Assembly: GCA_047639615.1 (NCBI GenBank)
Contig: JBLIOL010000094.1
Location: 1 to 16,236 of the forward strand
From: CAYWNK01 sp047639615
GTDB taxonomy: Bacteria; Planctomycetota; UBA1135; GCA-002686595
Reading direction: 5' to 3'
Length of the DNA: 16,236 bases
Every line of letters starts with the position of its first letter. Position 1 is the first letter of the stretch. This document shows positions 1 to 6,937 of the stretch, one piece after another. Below the pieces are notes generated by a model that saw only the letters and a list, made by a program, of their open reading frames with translations, was not told the DNA's origin and did no database searches. A program made the translations under genes and the position numbers.

Positions 1-1322
1 CGTGGTCCCATCGCCTCGGTGCGTCTTCGCCGTTCATGATCAGGCATCTCGAGGCCATCTGCGATCGCCGTCGCGACTGCGCCAACATCATGTGGATTGA
101 CCAGCAGCGCATCGGACATCTCGTGCGCCGCGCCCGCAAACTCACTCAGCACCAGCACGCCTGGTTTGGCCTCGTTGCAGACTGTCTTGCATGCGATGTA
201 TTCCTTGGCCACCAGGTTCATTCCGTCGACCAGCGGCGTGACCAAGCAAATGTCTGCGAGCGCGTAGAGAGCGGCGAGTTCGGTTTGCGGGAAACTCTGA
301 TGCAAGAATTGAAGGGGCACATAGCCAATGGCGCCGAACTCGCCATTGATGGCGCCGACTTCACGTTGCACCTCTTCGGTCAGCTCATCGTATTCGCTGA
401 TGCCCTGTCGCGAAGGCACCGCAATCAGCACAAATAGCACCCGCTTGCGCCATTCTCGATGGTCGAGCAAGAAGTGGCGAATGGCTGCGAGTTTCTGCGG
501 GATGCCCTTGGTGTAGTCAAGGCGTTCGACCCCGAGCACGAGTCGCCGTGATCCTAGCTGGCTCTGGTGGTCTGCCAGGGATTGCGTGAATTGGGGAGAT
601 GCCAGGGCCGCCGCGAAGCCCGCGTGGTCATGGCCAATTGGGTGCACACCGAGTTGCGCGATGTGATCAAGTTGGCGCGCCGAGTTGACCTCGGACTCGG
701 CGCCGAGAACTCTCAGCAGGGTCGAGCGAAAGTGCCGCAGGTAGCCATACGTGTGGAAGCCAATCAGGTCGGCACCAAGCAGGCCAGTCAGCAAGGCTTC
801 GCGTTCCGGCAGGATGCGAAACAGGTCGCTGCTCGGGAATGGCGTGTGCAAGAAGAAGCCAATGCGAAGGTCGAGTCCCGCGTCGCGCAAGATGCGCGGC
901 AACAGGAACAGGTGGAAGTCATGGATCCAGACGGTGTCACCCGGCTTGGCGTGAAGCAGCACCACTTCGGCGAAGCGCTTGTTGACGGCTTCGTAGTTTT
1001 GAAACCAATCCGGGCTGAGGGCGACGCGATTGGTCATCGAGTGCAGCAGCGGCCACAGCGTCGCGTTGGAGTAACCCTCGTAGTAGGTGTCGAGTTCTTG
1101 CTCGGTCAGAAAGACGGGGGCGACATTCAGTTCGCCAAGGCGCTCGCGCATTTTGTCGCAATCCTCGTGCTGCTCGATGGGGGCGCCGGACCAGCCGACC
1201 CACAGCGCGTCAATGCCGGCGCCGACCAACCCCGAAGCGAGTCCTCCCTGCGTGCGAGTCGGATTGCCGTCTTCGTTGATGCGTACCGGCAGGCGATTCG
1301 AAACGAGGATTGTATTGGCCAT
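1..1322 (-). CDS. otsA: Trehalose-6-phosphate synthase, GT20 family (partial, 3' end outside window)
   Basis: Transfers glucose from a nucleotide sugar (UDP-glucose in the classical enzyme) to glucose-6-phosphate, giving trehalose-6-phosphate in the cytoplasm, for compatible-solute synthesis. The frame is open for 440 codons and leaves the window without a stop. Visible GT20 signatures: SNRLPV at residues 8-13 (Arg10), GGLA shortly after, the YEGYSNATLWPLLH sugar-pocket segment, WIHDFHL, the FLHTPFPSS loop, GVERLDYTKGIPQK (Arg and Lys that bind phosphate/nucleotide) and PLVDGMNLVAKEY. No active-site residue looks lost. The start is ATG at 1322; an in-frame ATG at 1331 would add three residues, and neither has a good Shine-Dalgarno. 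The wording of several motifs is closer to bifunctional synthase/phosphatase proteins than to E. coli OtsA, so a phosphatase domain may follow beyond the edge. The start codon lies 3-12 bases from an IS91-like remnant, so the native upstream region seems to be gone. Confidence 0.95.
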   Translation of the reverse strand, partial: MANTILVSNRLPVRINEDGNPTRTQGGLASGLVGAGIDALWVGWSGAPIEQHEDCDKMRERLGELNVAPVFLTEQELDTYYEGYSNATLWPLLHSMTNRVALSPDWFQNYEAVNKRFAEVVLLHAKPGDTVWIHDFHLFLLPRILRDAGLDLRIGFFLHTPFPSSDLFRILPEREALLTGLLGADLIGFHTYGYLRHFRSTLLRVLGAESEVNSARQLDHIAQLGVHPIGHDHAGFAAALASPQFTQSLADHQSQLGSRRLVLGVERLDYTKGIPQKLAAIRHFLLDHREWRKRVLFVLIAVPSRQGISEYDELTEEVQREVGAINGEFGAIGYVPLQFLHQSFPQTELAALYALADICLVTPLVDGMNLVAKEYIACKTVCNEAKPGVLVLSEFAGAAHEMSDALLVNPHDVGAVATAIADGLEMPDHERRRRTEAMGP

Positions 1323-1333
1323 ACACACCATCG

Positions 1334-1740
1334 GCGGATAGGAGTTTCACGGGGTGCGAGCCCTTGACCCTAACACGGTCAACGGGAGTGTGACTACTCG
1401 GTCCGCTGTGCCGCTTGGCCGCAAGGCGACATTCTTGGCTCATGAACGTTCGGGTGCCCCGAGGTGGGCCGCGTTGCGCGCTAGGGGAGGCGAGCTAGTC
1501 ATGGCTCTGCACAGGCTCGACCTGACGCTGCTCAGAAAGGCGAGTGCGCGCGGCTTCAGCTCAGGCCCCGAAGTCGAAGGCCAGCTCGGGACGTGGATAG
1601 GCTGGCGAGAGCGTTGGCGGATCGGCCCGTAGGTGGAGGTACCTGAGGATGCGGCGTATGACCGGTAGGCCCTCGATCAAGGAGATCAGCTCGCGCCGGT
1701 CTCCACAGCTTGCGCAGCGCAGGACTTCGATGGAGAACAC
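1334..1740 (-). mobile_element. IS91-like element remnant, copy 1 (3' end of transposase plus downstream end)
   Basis: This ~407-bp stretch matches 3748-4149 in the same orientation, with about nine bases in ten identical by eye and a few small indels. The match begins abruptly at the shared sequence GCGGATAGGAGTTTCA (1334) and ends at 1740. It holds the 3' end of a Y2-transposase-like frame and ~227 bases downstream of its stop. In IS91-family elements the side downstream of the transposase carries the replication origin end (oriIS), so 1334 is the likely origin-side boundary. That side abuts the otsA start. No complete transposase is present. Confidence 0.7.
1364..1382. repeat. Inverted repeat near the element end, copy 1
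   Basis: TTGACC (1364-1369) and GGTCAA (1377-1382) are perfect 6-bp arms around a 7-base loop, about 30 bases inside the element boundary. A second short palindrome, CTTG-GCCG-CAAG, follows at 1414-1425. Hairpins close to the end are expected at an IS91-type origin; assigning that role here is inference. Confidence 0.45.
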
Positions 1741-1794
1741 GATGGTGAAGGCAAGGTGACACGGTTTGAACTTTTTGCCGATGGCGTCGCGGGC
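1561..1794 (-). pseudogene. IS91-family transposase, C-terminal fragment (copy 1)
   Basis: The minus-strand frame ending at the stop at 1561-1563 reads FSIEVLRCASCGDRRELI, then LIEGLPVIRRILRYL, then a proline-rich tail. This is the recognisable end of IS91-type transposases: a CxxC pair followed by an I-RRIL-hL helix and a P-rich terminus. The frame runs open only to an in-frame TAG at 1795-1797, and similarity to the second copy stops at 1740, so the catalytic HUH and tyrosine motifs are missing. It is therefore a non-functional remnant. The 1741-1874 segment upstream shows no further recognisable gene. Confidence 0.65.
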
Positions 1795-1874
1795 CTAGAC
1801 CCCCTCGTCTGGGAGCTGATTCGTGTCGCGGCGTGATTCGTGCGCTCGTTCGCCGGTATCTAGCCTGGTCGCGC

Positions 1875-3596
1875 CTATTCCGCGCGATAGATCGTGCGAC
1901 CTTCCTTGATCGTCTCGAGTACCTGAATCTCTCCGATCGCATGGTGTTCGACGGTGAGAGGGTTCTCCGACACAATCACCAAGTCCGCCAGCTTGCCCAC
2001 TTCGAGGGAGCCCTTGTTGTCTTCCTCAAAGTGCAGGTAGGCACCCCAGATGGTGATGCCCTTGAGCGCTTCCAGGGGTGTGATGCGCTCGTCAGGTCCC
2101 ATCACCTTGCCGGAGCGAGAGGTGCGGTTGACCGTCGCCGACATCACACGCAATAGGTTCGGCCGCGCGACAGGAGCATCGGTATGGCTCGTCACGAGCA
2201 TGCCCCGGTCTAGCGCGGAGCGCATGGGGGAAATCTGCTGGGCGAGCTCAGGGCCGATGATCTTGTCGTACCAATCCCCCCAATAAAACGTGTGCATCGG
2301 AAAGAGCGAAGGGACGATCGAAAGCTCAGCGAGACTGTCGAGTTGGTCCTGCCGCACAAACTGGCCATGAATCAGAACATGCCGGCGGTCCATGGGCTCA
2401 TGCAACCCTTCGGCCGACTCCACGGCAGCAATGAACTGATCGATGGCCGCATCGCCATTGGCGTGCACCAAGACTTGCCAGTTTTGCTGGTAGGCTTCCT
2501 CGATGAAGTCGACCACCACCTGGTCATCGGGAACAGCCGGATACCCCAGGTAACCTGCTTCCTGCCCATGGGGAGGCAAGAGATACGGAACTGTCCGCCA
2601 AGCCGTCCGCCCCTGGGGCGATCCATCGAGGGTTAGCTTGAGGCCGGCGACGCGATAGCGATTGCGATACTCCCTTCCATACCACTCGGAATCTAGGGGC
2701 TCTCGCTCCGTGTACTCCACGTAGGAAACAACATCGATATCGAAGCCCTGCTTCTGAGCATAGTTGGCCAGGATATCGTGATTGGAGGCGAGCGCTCGTC
2801 CCTCCTGGGCGGTGGTATAGCCGAAGCTCTTGGCCAAATCCTCGCCGCGTTTCAGGTAGTAAAACTGGTCGGCCTCGGACTTCGGCGCGAGCAACTTCAT
2901 GGTGTGCGGGATGCTCGCCAACTCCTCCAGGACGCCGTTGGGCTCGCGACTGCCTTCACGCCGCCGAATCACGCCACCGACCGGATCCTCCGAATCTGCG
3001 CTATATCCGATCTCTCGCAGCCCAACGCTATTGACCACAGTGAAGTGGCCCGAGATGTGAACAGCCATGACCGGAAACTCGGTCGAAACCCGATCGAGCT
3101 CATCCCTTGTGGGATGCCGACCCTCGGCGAGTACGGCGTCGTCATAGCCCATGCCAAAAATCCAGCCCGTGCGGGCCACATCCGGCCCCTCGGCAAAGAC
3201 TCGGAGTGCGGCTATCAGCTGCTCAATATCCCCTACGGTCCCATCGGGCATGGCCAGCAGATTGGCGCCGATGGCCTGGGCGCCAAAGCCGGCGAAGTGG
3301 CAGTGCCCATCCACGAAGCCGGGGAGCAGGGTCCGCCCCTTCAAGTCCACGTGGGTGGTACCTTCCCCCACGAGTGCGAAGACCTCTGCGCGATCGCCAA
3401 CGGACACTATCCGCCCCGCACGCACAGCAAGCGCCTCAGCCAAGGGCTGACTGTCATTCACCGTTACGATTGTCCCGCCGTGGTAGACCGTATCCGCCCA
3501 CTGGACGTCAGGCGACTGCGAGCAAGCCAGCACCAGGAGCAGCCCAGCGCTAGTCGCAATCGAACCAGAGAGACGCGTCACGCGAAGATTGTTCAT
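1875..3596 (-). CDS. Amidohydrolase family 3 (YtcJ-like) metal-dependent hydrolase, predicted lipoprotein
   Basis: A 573-residue member of the Amidohydro_3 group of the amidohydrolase superfamily, whose members hydrolyse C-N bonds in varied amide or formamide substrates; the substrate here cannot be told. The N-terminus is a lipoprotein signal: hydrophobic residues 14-24, then the lipobox VLAC with Cys25. Metal-site motifs in order: HCH (His98, His100), Lys320 in GLKLTLDGSPQGR as the probable carboxylated lysine, His378 in VHANGDAA, His410 in IHGQ, and Asp473 in SHTDAPV. The C-terminal beta domain ends with KLADLVIVSENPL, as is usual. Length is normal for the family. ATG at 3596 is preferred over an upstream TTG at 3620, because it places the signal peptide correctly and fits a possible leaderless promoter. 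The gene lies alone between two IS91-like remnants. Family confidence is high; function is unknown. Confidence 0.92.
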   Translation of the reverse strand: MNNLRVTRLSGSIATSAGLLLVLACSQSPDVQWADTVYHGGTIVTVNDSQPLAEALAVRAGRIVSVGDRAEVFALVGEGTTHVDLKGRTLLPGFVDGHCHFAGFGAQAIGANLLAMPDGTVGDIEQLIAALRVFAEGPDVARTGWIFGMGYDDAVLAEGRHPTRDELDRVSTEFPVMAVHISGHFTVVNSVGLREIGYSADSEDPVGGVIRRREGSREPNGVLEELASIPHTMKLLAPKSEADQFYYLKRGEDLAKSFGYTTAQEGRALASNHDILANYAQKQGFDIDVVSYVEYTEREPLDSEWYGREYRNRYRVAGLKLTLDGSPQGRTAWRTVPYLLPPHGQEAGYLGYPAVPDDQVVVDFIEEAYQQNWQVLVHANGDAAIDQFIAAVESAEGLHEPMDRRHVLIHGQFVRQDQLDSLAELSIVPSLFPMHTFYWGDWYDKIIGPELAQQISPMRSALDRGMLVTSHTDAPVARPNLLRVMSATVNRTSRSGKVMGPDERITPLEALKGITIWGAYLHFEEDNKGSLEVGKLADLVIVSENPLTVEHHAIGEIQVLETIKEGRTIYRAE

Positions 3597-3602
3597 CCAG
3601 CC

Positions 3603-3631
3603 ATTATAGCTTTGGAACAAGGCCCACCCAA
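3603..3631 (-). promoter_or_regulatory. Candidate sigma-70-type promoter of the amidohydrolase gene
   Basis: On the minus strand a perfect TATAAT (3603-3608) is preceded, after exactly 17 bases, by TTGGGT (3626-3631), a half match to TTGACA. The -10 box ends six bases before the ATG at 3596, so a transcript would start at or next to the start codon. That would make the mRNA leaderless and agrees with the absence of a Shine-Dalgarno site. This is based on pattern only. Confidence 0.4.
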
Positions 3632-3747
3632 GGATTGGCAGCCTCCGTGAGTCCGGCAGGTCAGGCAGGCCTAGGGGCGCTTCGAAACGCTAACCCGACT
3701 GCGGTGGCCACTGGTTGAGACCGAGCGTACGCCGAAGAAGTAGCTAC

Positions 3748-4149
3748 GCGGATAGGAGTTTCAAGGGGTGCGAGTCCTGGACCCTAACCCGGTCAATGGG
3801 AGTGTGCCTACTCGGCCCGCTGTGCCACTTGGCCGCAAGGCGACCTTCTGGGCTCATGACCGTTCCCGGTGCCCGAGGAGGGCCGCTTTGCGCGCTAGGG
3901 GAGGCGGGCTAGCCATGGCTCTGCACAGGCTCGACCTGACGCTGCTCAGGAAGGCGAGTGCGCGCGGCTTCAGGCCCCGAAGCCCAATGCCAGCTCGGGA
4001 GGTGGATAGGCTGGCGAGAGCGGTGGGGGATCGGCCCGTAGGCCCAGATGGCGAAGGATGCGGCGTATGACCGGCGGGCCCTCGATCAGGGAGATCAGCT
4101 CGCGCCGGCCTCCGCAGCTTGCGCAGCGCAGGACGTCGATGGAAAACAC
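3748..4149 (-). mobile_element. IS91-like element remnant, copy 2 (direct repeat of copy 1)
   Basis: The second copy of the ~405-bp element is in the same orientation as the one at 1334-1740. Similarity starts at the same GCGGATAGGAG boundary. Beyond 4149 this copy carries more of the transposase than copy 1 does. The downstream (origin-type) side faces the upstream end of the amidohydrolase gene, ~150 bases away. The two copies have drifted apart by many single-base changes, so they are not a recent duplication. Confidence 0.7.
3778..3796. repeat. Inverted repeat near the element end, copy 2
   Basis: This is the counterpart of the hairpin in copy 1: TGGACC (3778-3783) and GGTCAA (3791-3796) around seven bases, with one mismatch in the stem. 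The CTTG-GCCG-CAAG palindrome is kept exactly at 3828-3839. Keeping both palindromes while the surrounding bases differ is mild support for their being functional ends of the original element. Confidence 0.4.
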
Positions 4150-4293
4150 CCGGCGCATCAACTGCGACCAGCTGTAGGGATTCGGGCTGGGTGATTGAGG
4201 CGCAGCTGGGTTGCGAGCGGCGAGCCGGCATTGCTCCAGGAACTCGGTCTGATCTGCGAGCGAGGGTGGGCCGTGCTCGAGGGTGGGCTGTGC
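3970..4293 (-). pseudogene. IS91-family transposase, C-terminal fragment (copy 2)
   Basis: The minus-strand frame ends at the stop at 3970-3972. Its C-terminal ~75 residues read NPYSWSQLMRRVF, SIDVLRCASCGGRRELI, GPPVIRRILRHLGL and a proline-rich tail, matching the conserved end of IS91-type Y2 transposases. The W-x-L-M-R-R-x-F segment and the CxxCGG zinc-type motif are especially typical. The frame stays open for ~107 codons to an in-frame TGA at 4294-4296. Everything upstream, including the HUH and catalytic tyrosine region, is absent, so it cannot encode an active transposase. The part beyond residue ~40 from its left end is a weakly conserved linker. Confidence 0.72.
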
Positions 4294-4294
4294 T
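4261..4294. repeat. 17-bp tandem repeat, two copies
   Basis: CGAGGGTGGGCCGTGCT (4261-4277) is followed directly by CGAGGGTGGGCTGTGCT (4278-4294), which differs at one base. The unit length is not a multiple of three, and the repeat sits where the transposase fragment loses its reading frame. It may be a replication-slippage scar. Confidence 0.7.
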
Positions 4295-4296
4295 CA

Positions 4297-4684
4297 AGGG
4301 CGTGGCAAGCGCTGATGATGTCGGTGCCGAGGGTGGCGCTCAGGGCAGGTGCGCTGGAGCTTCCATGGCTCTCATGCAGAGTACCTCTCGGCTCACTTGG
4401 GCTGAGGGCCGGCCCATCGGTCAAGGCCGGTGGGGAAGGGATGAGCATGTCCCGCCAGGTTGAGGAATGGAGAAGGCTGCTCAGTAGTTCAAACTGCGTG
4501 GGCAGCTGGCCGTCGCCCGCAGGCCCTGGGCGGTGGGTATTGCTTGCTGAAGGCTCTTCACTTCAGAGAAACTCCTCCACAGCCAGGCCTCCCCCTGGAA
4601 CGCGAACGTGCCACGCCGGCGATTGGCCGACGGGGCACGTGTGCATGCCGGCACTAGGCCGCTGCTCGCTTCAGGGTTGGGCCT
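4297..4684. other. Non-coding or eroded stretch with no recognisable gene
   Basis: About 390 bases lie between the transposase fragment and the end of the secreted-protein gene. Both strands have short open frames, but none gives a protein I recognise, and none has a convincing start or the residue make-up of its neighbours. It may be further decayed mobile-element DNA. I see no terminator, tRNA or clear repeat in it. Confidence 0.5.
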
Positions 4685-5854
4685 CTATTGGAAGAGGATC
4701 GAGACTGCGTCGGTGAAGTTGGACGTAGGCCCCTGACCTTGGATGAAGTCCCGGTGCCAGCATTGGAAGTTCCAGGTGTCGCCTGCTGCGATGGCCACAA
4801 TTGGTGAGACCGGAATATTTTGGGTATCGACCACGATGCTGAACTCACCAAGGCTGTTGACTTGACCGATCTGGGTGTTGAAGCGTGCGATGCTACCGAC
4901 CACACACAGGTCACCCTGGCTGCCGCCGGGATTGGTGATCAGCCCCTGGGTCAAGCTGCCCAGGAAGTAGGCGAATTCGTTCGGGGGCAATTGGGTGCCG
5001 GTCAGCGTCAGGTCCATGTCGCTGGCAACGTCGCTCCCCGTACCGACGATAATGCCGGGCTGCCCCGTCGTATTGTTGGTGGCGGGGCTGCAGTAGTTGA
5101 TGCCCAATCCTGTGGTGGTGGGTTCGCCCTTGGCGATCTTTAGGTTATCCCAGAAGTAGTGGCTGCCGGACCCTCCAGAGGAGAAGCGGATTTCGTCCCA
5201 GCGCAGGTCAGGAATCAGAAAGTCCAGATCCGCCGGGGTGCTGGGGTAGTCGCTGGCCGGGTCCAACCAGAAGCGCAGGCGTTCGTCGCCGGCTTGGTGA
5301 TCGATGCGTACGACGATGTGGGCGTCCTGAGTGTCGTCGCTGCCGGCGACGGTTGTGATCACATTATTGGCCGGGTCGGAATACACGCCCCAGCCATTAC
5401 TAGCCCAGGGGGATCCGATGAAGATCTGCTCGGCACCACCCGCCTGCAACAACGCCATTCCACCGCGGTGCGTGCCGAACTGCTGGTAGGCCACGGTCGT
5501 GAACGAGAACCAGATCACAGCGCCGTCCTTGCCGAAGGAACCCGCTTCGACCACATCCGGGTGGTTGTTATTCGGCTGCCGGCCGGCCGTACCCCATTCC
5601 TGAGCTTGTCCGATGTAGTTACCGACGTTGTCCGCGGACGCGAAGACCGGGTTGACCGTCTGGTCGAAGATCACGATCTCGTTGCCGAGGGTGACGACAT
5701 CCCAGGGATTCAACCAGCCGGAACCGCCCGCCTGATTGATCAGTAGCCCGGGGTGGGGGTAGTCAAATGAATCCGATGCGATGGGCTGGACCTGGGTGAA
5801 GGCCGTATTGGCAAGCGCGCAGAGGACGGCGGACCTGAACAGATGCTTCTTCAT
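4685..5854 (-). CDS. Secreted protein of unknown function with planctomycete-type C-terminal domain
   Basis: A 389-residue protein with a Sec-type signal peptide (MKKHLFRS, then a hydrophobic stretch, with cleavage likely near residue 20). Residues ~25-205 start SDSFDYPHPG and include GGSGWLNPW and an F-W-D-N-L-K-I end, resembling the beta-sandwich (concanavalin-like) domain of many exported planctomycete proteins. Residues ~210-389 begin GLGINYCSPATNNTTGQPG and run through GSDVASDMDLTLTGTQLPP to NFTDAVSILFQ. I recognise this as a recurrent C-terminal domain of uncharacterised proteins in Saltatorellus-like planctomycetes; no function is assigned to it. ATG at 5854 is chosen because it opens the signal peptide directly; an open frame continues upstream but reads as non-coding. 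There is no Shine-Dalgarno. Transcription is divergent from the two-component genes, so a link to glucan use is possible but unproven. Confidence 0.82.
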   Translation of the reverse strand: MKKHLFRSAVLCALANTAFTQVQPIASDSFDYPHPGLLINQAGGSGWLNPWDVVTLGNEIVIFDQTVNPVFASADNVGNYIGQAQEWGTAGRQPNNNHPDVVEAGSFGKDGAVIWFSFTTVAYQQFGTHRGGMALLQAGGAEQIFIGSPWASNGWGVYSDPANNVITTVAGSDDTQDAHIVVRIDHQAGDERLRFWLDPASDYPSTPADLDFLIPDLRWDEIRFSSGGSGSHYFWDNLKIAKGEPTTTGLGINYCSPATNNTTGQPGIIVGTGSDVASDMDLTLTGTQLPPNEFAYFLGSLTQGLITNPGGSQGDLCVVGSIARFNTQIGQVNSLGEFSIVVDTQNIPVSPIVAIAAGDTWNFQCWHRDFIQGQGPTSNFTDAVSILFQ

Positions 5855-6262
5855 GGTTGGATGGGTTGGATGGGGTGCTTGGGAGCGGTAGTGAGGCGCC
5901 CGCTGGTTCGCAAAGCCTGTGGGAGTGCCGGACGATGGCGGCCTCGAGGGTCGGGCGTGGTCAAGCTGTGAGCTTGAGAGCGCTCGCACGTGCCCAAACC
6001 ATAGCCCAAGGATCCTTAGCTTGCCGGAGCCCAAAGTGACTCAGAGGGGGAGTCGCCGAGCTGAATGATTAACCCCGCATTAGCCACCGCCGCGTTTGAG
6101 GCCCAGGTCCCTGAAAGCGCTCCTTCCTTGGCTCATTGGCTGGGTAGAGAAAGAAGCAAGAAGTTCTCCAGACGAGACCGCCGGCCACCCATCCATGTCC
6201 CTGAACGCTGGCCTTGGTGGCGGAATTGGGTACAGAAAGGGCTACACTTCTTCGGAGGCCCC
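5855..6262. promoter_or_regulatory. Divergent intergenic region, likely holding promoters of both sides
   Basis: About 400 bases separate the divergent starts at 5854 (minus) and 6263 (plus). Frames through it are open by chance but carry no known protein. A near-perfect 12-bp direct repeat, GTCCCTGAAAGC (6107-6118) and GTCCCTGAACGC (6197-6208), lies 90 bp apart upstream of the response regulator. It is a candidate operator but could be chance. CGGAGG at 6254-6259 is a good Shine-Dalgarno for the start at 6263. I see no confident -35/-10 pair. Confidence 0.45.
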
Positions 6263-6937
6263 ATGCGAATACTCATTGTCGAAGACTACGAGCCATTGCG
6301 GCTTGCGCTGTCCAAAGCTCTGCGCGAGTCAGGTCACACAGTTGATGGTGCGACCGATGGACCCAGCGGGTGTCAACAAGGACTCAGCAATCGCTACGAC
6401 GTCATCATTCTAGACTTGATGCTGCCGGGGATGGACGGTCTTGACGTGTTGCGGCGGCTGCGCGGGGCCGATGTGGCCAGTCATGTGTTGGTACTGACCG
6501 CACGCGACGAAGTGAAGGATCGCGTCGAGGGTCTCGACGCTGGCGCGGATGACTACTTGGCCAAGCCGTTCTCCATGGAGGAGGTGCAGGCGCGCGTGCG
6601 CGCCCTGGTGCGGCGGCACTACAGCGTCAAGGATCCAATTCTTAGTATCGCCAGCGTGGAGATAGATACGGTCGCACGGCAAGTGAAGGTCGCCGGGGTG
6701 GAGGTCGCGTTAACCGCGCGCGAGTACGCGCTGTTGGAGTACCTCGCTCATAGAGTTGGCCAGGTGGTCTCACGGGAAGAAATTTGGAAGCACTTTTACG
6801 AGGGGCGCTCCAGCGCATCGAGCAACGTAATTGATGTTTACGTGTCTTACCTACGGGCCAAGTTGGAGGGTCCGGGGCGACCGAAGATTCTGCATACCAG
6901 GCGCGGCCAGGGATACGTGCTTGGGGAACAGTCGTGA
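6263..6937 (+). CDS. OmpR/PhoB-family response regulator
   Basis: A 224-residue DNA-binding response regulator. The receiver domain (1-115) has all signature residues: acidic pair Glu7/Asp8, phospho-acceptor Asp51 in ILDLMLPGMDG, Thr79 and Lys101 in AKPF. The winged-helix effector domain (~128-222) shows ALTAREYALLEYLA, VSREEIW and VIDVYVSYLRAKL ending in RGQGYVLG, as in OmpR/PhoB. ATG at 6263 is supported by CGGAGG at 6254-6259 and by MRILIVEDYE as a normal receiver beginning; a longer frame from 6065 adds unlikely sequence. The gene overlaps the next by 4 nt (GTGA). The partner kinase is encoded two genes downstream at 8319-9719, separated by a GH17 fusion gene. It probably controls the downstream glucan genes, though the target sites cannot be seen. 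Confidence 0.97.
   Translation: MRILIVEDYEPLRLALSKALRESGHTVDGATDGPSGCQQGLSNRYDVIILDLMLPGMDGLDVLRRLRGADVASHVLVLTARDEVKDRVEGLDAGADDYLAKPFSMEEVQARVRALVRRHYSVKDPILSIASVEIDTVARQVKVAGVEVALTAREYALLEYLAHRVGQVVSREEIWKHFYEGRSSASSNVIDVYVSYLRAKLEGPGRPKILHTRRGQGYVLGEQS

Noticed and set aside
567..1367. Long plus-strand open frame of 266 codons
   Set aside because: It is the antisense shadow of otsA; its translation has no known motif, while the minus strand shows the full GT20 signature.
2778..3650. Plus-strand open frame of 290 codons
   Set aside because: It lies antisense to the amidohydrolase gene, whose metal-site motifs and lipobox are clear; the plus-strand translation has no recognisable features.
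1334..4293. Intact composite transposon
   Set aside because: Neither copy has a complete transposase, the copies are diverged, and no target duplications are visible (IS91-type elements make none).
4195..4716. Plus-strand open frame of 173 codons across the region after the second IS remnant
   Set aside because: Its composition is unlike its neighbours, it has no known motif, and it overlaps the transposase fragment and the end of the secreted-protein gene.
5159..5746. Plus-strand open frame of 195 codons
   Set aside because: It is antisense to the secreted-protein gene in GC-rich DNA; nothing in it is recognisable.
6065..6262. Upstream extension of the response regulator
   Set aside because: The open frame continues by chance, but the added residues are not receiver sequence, and the start at 6263 has a good Shine-Dalgarno and a normal receiver N-terminus.
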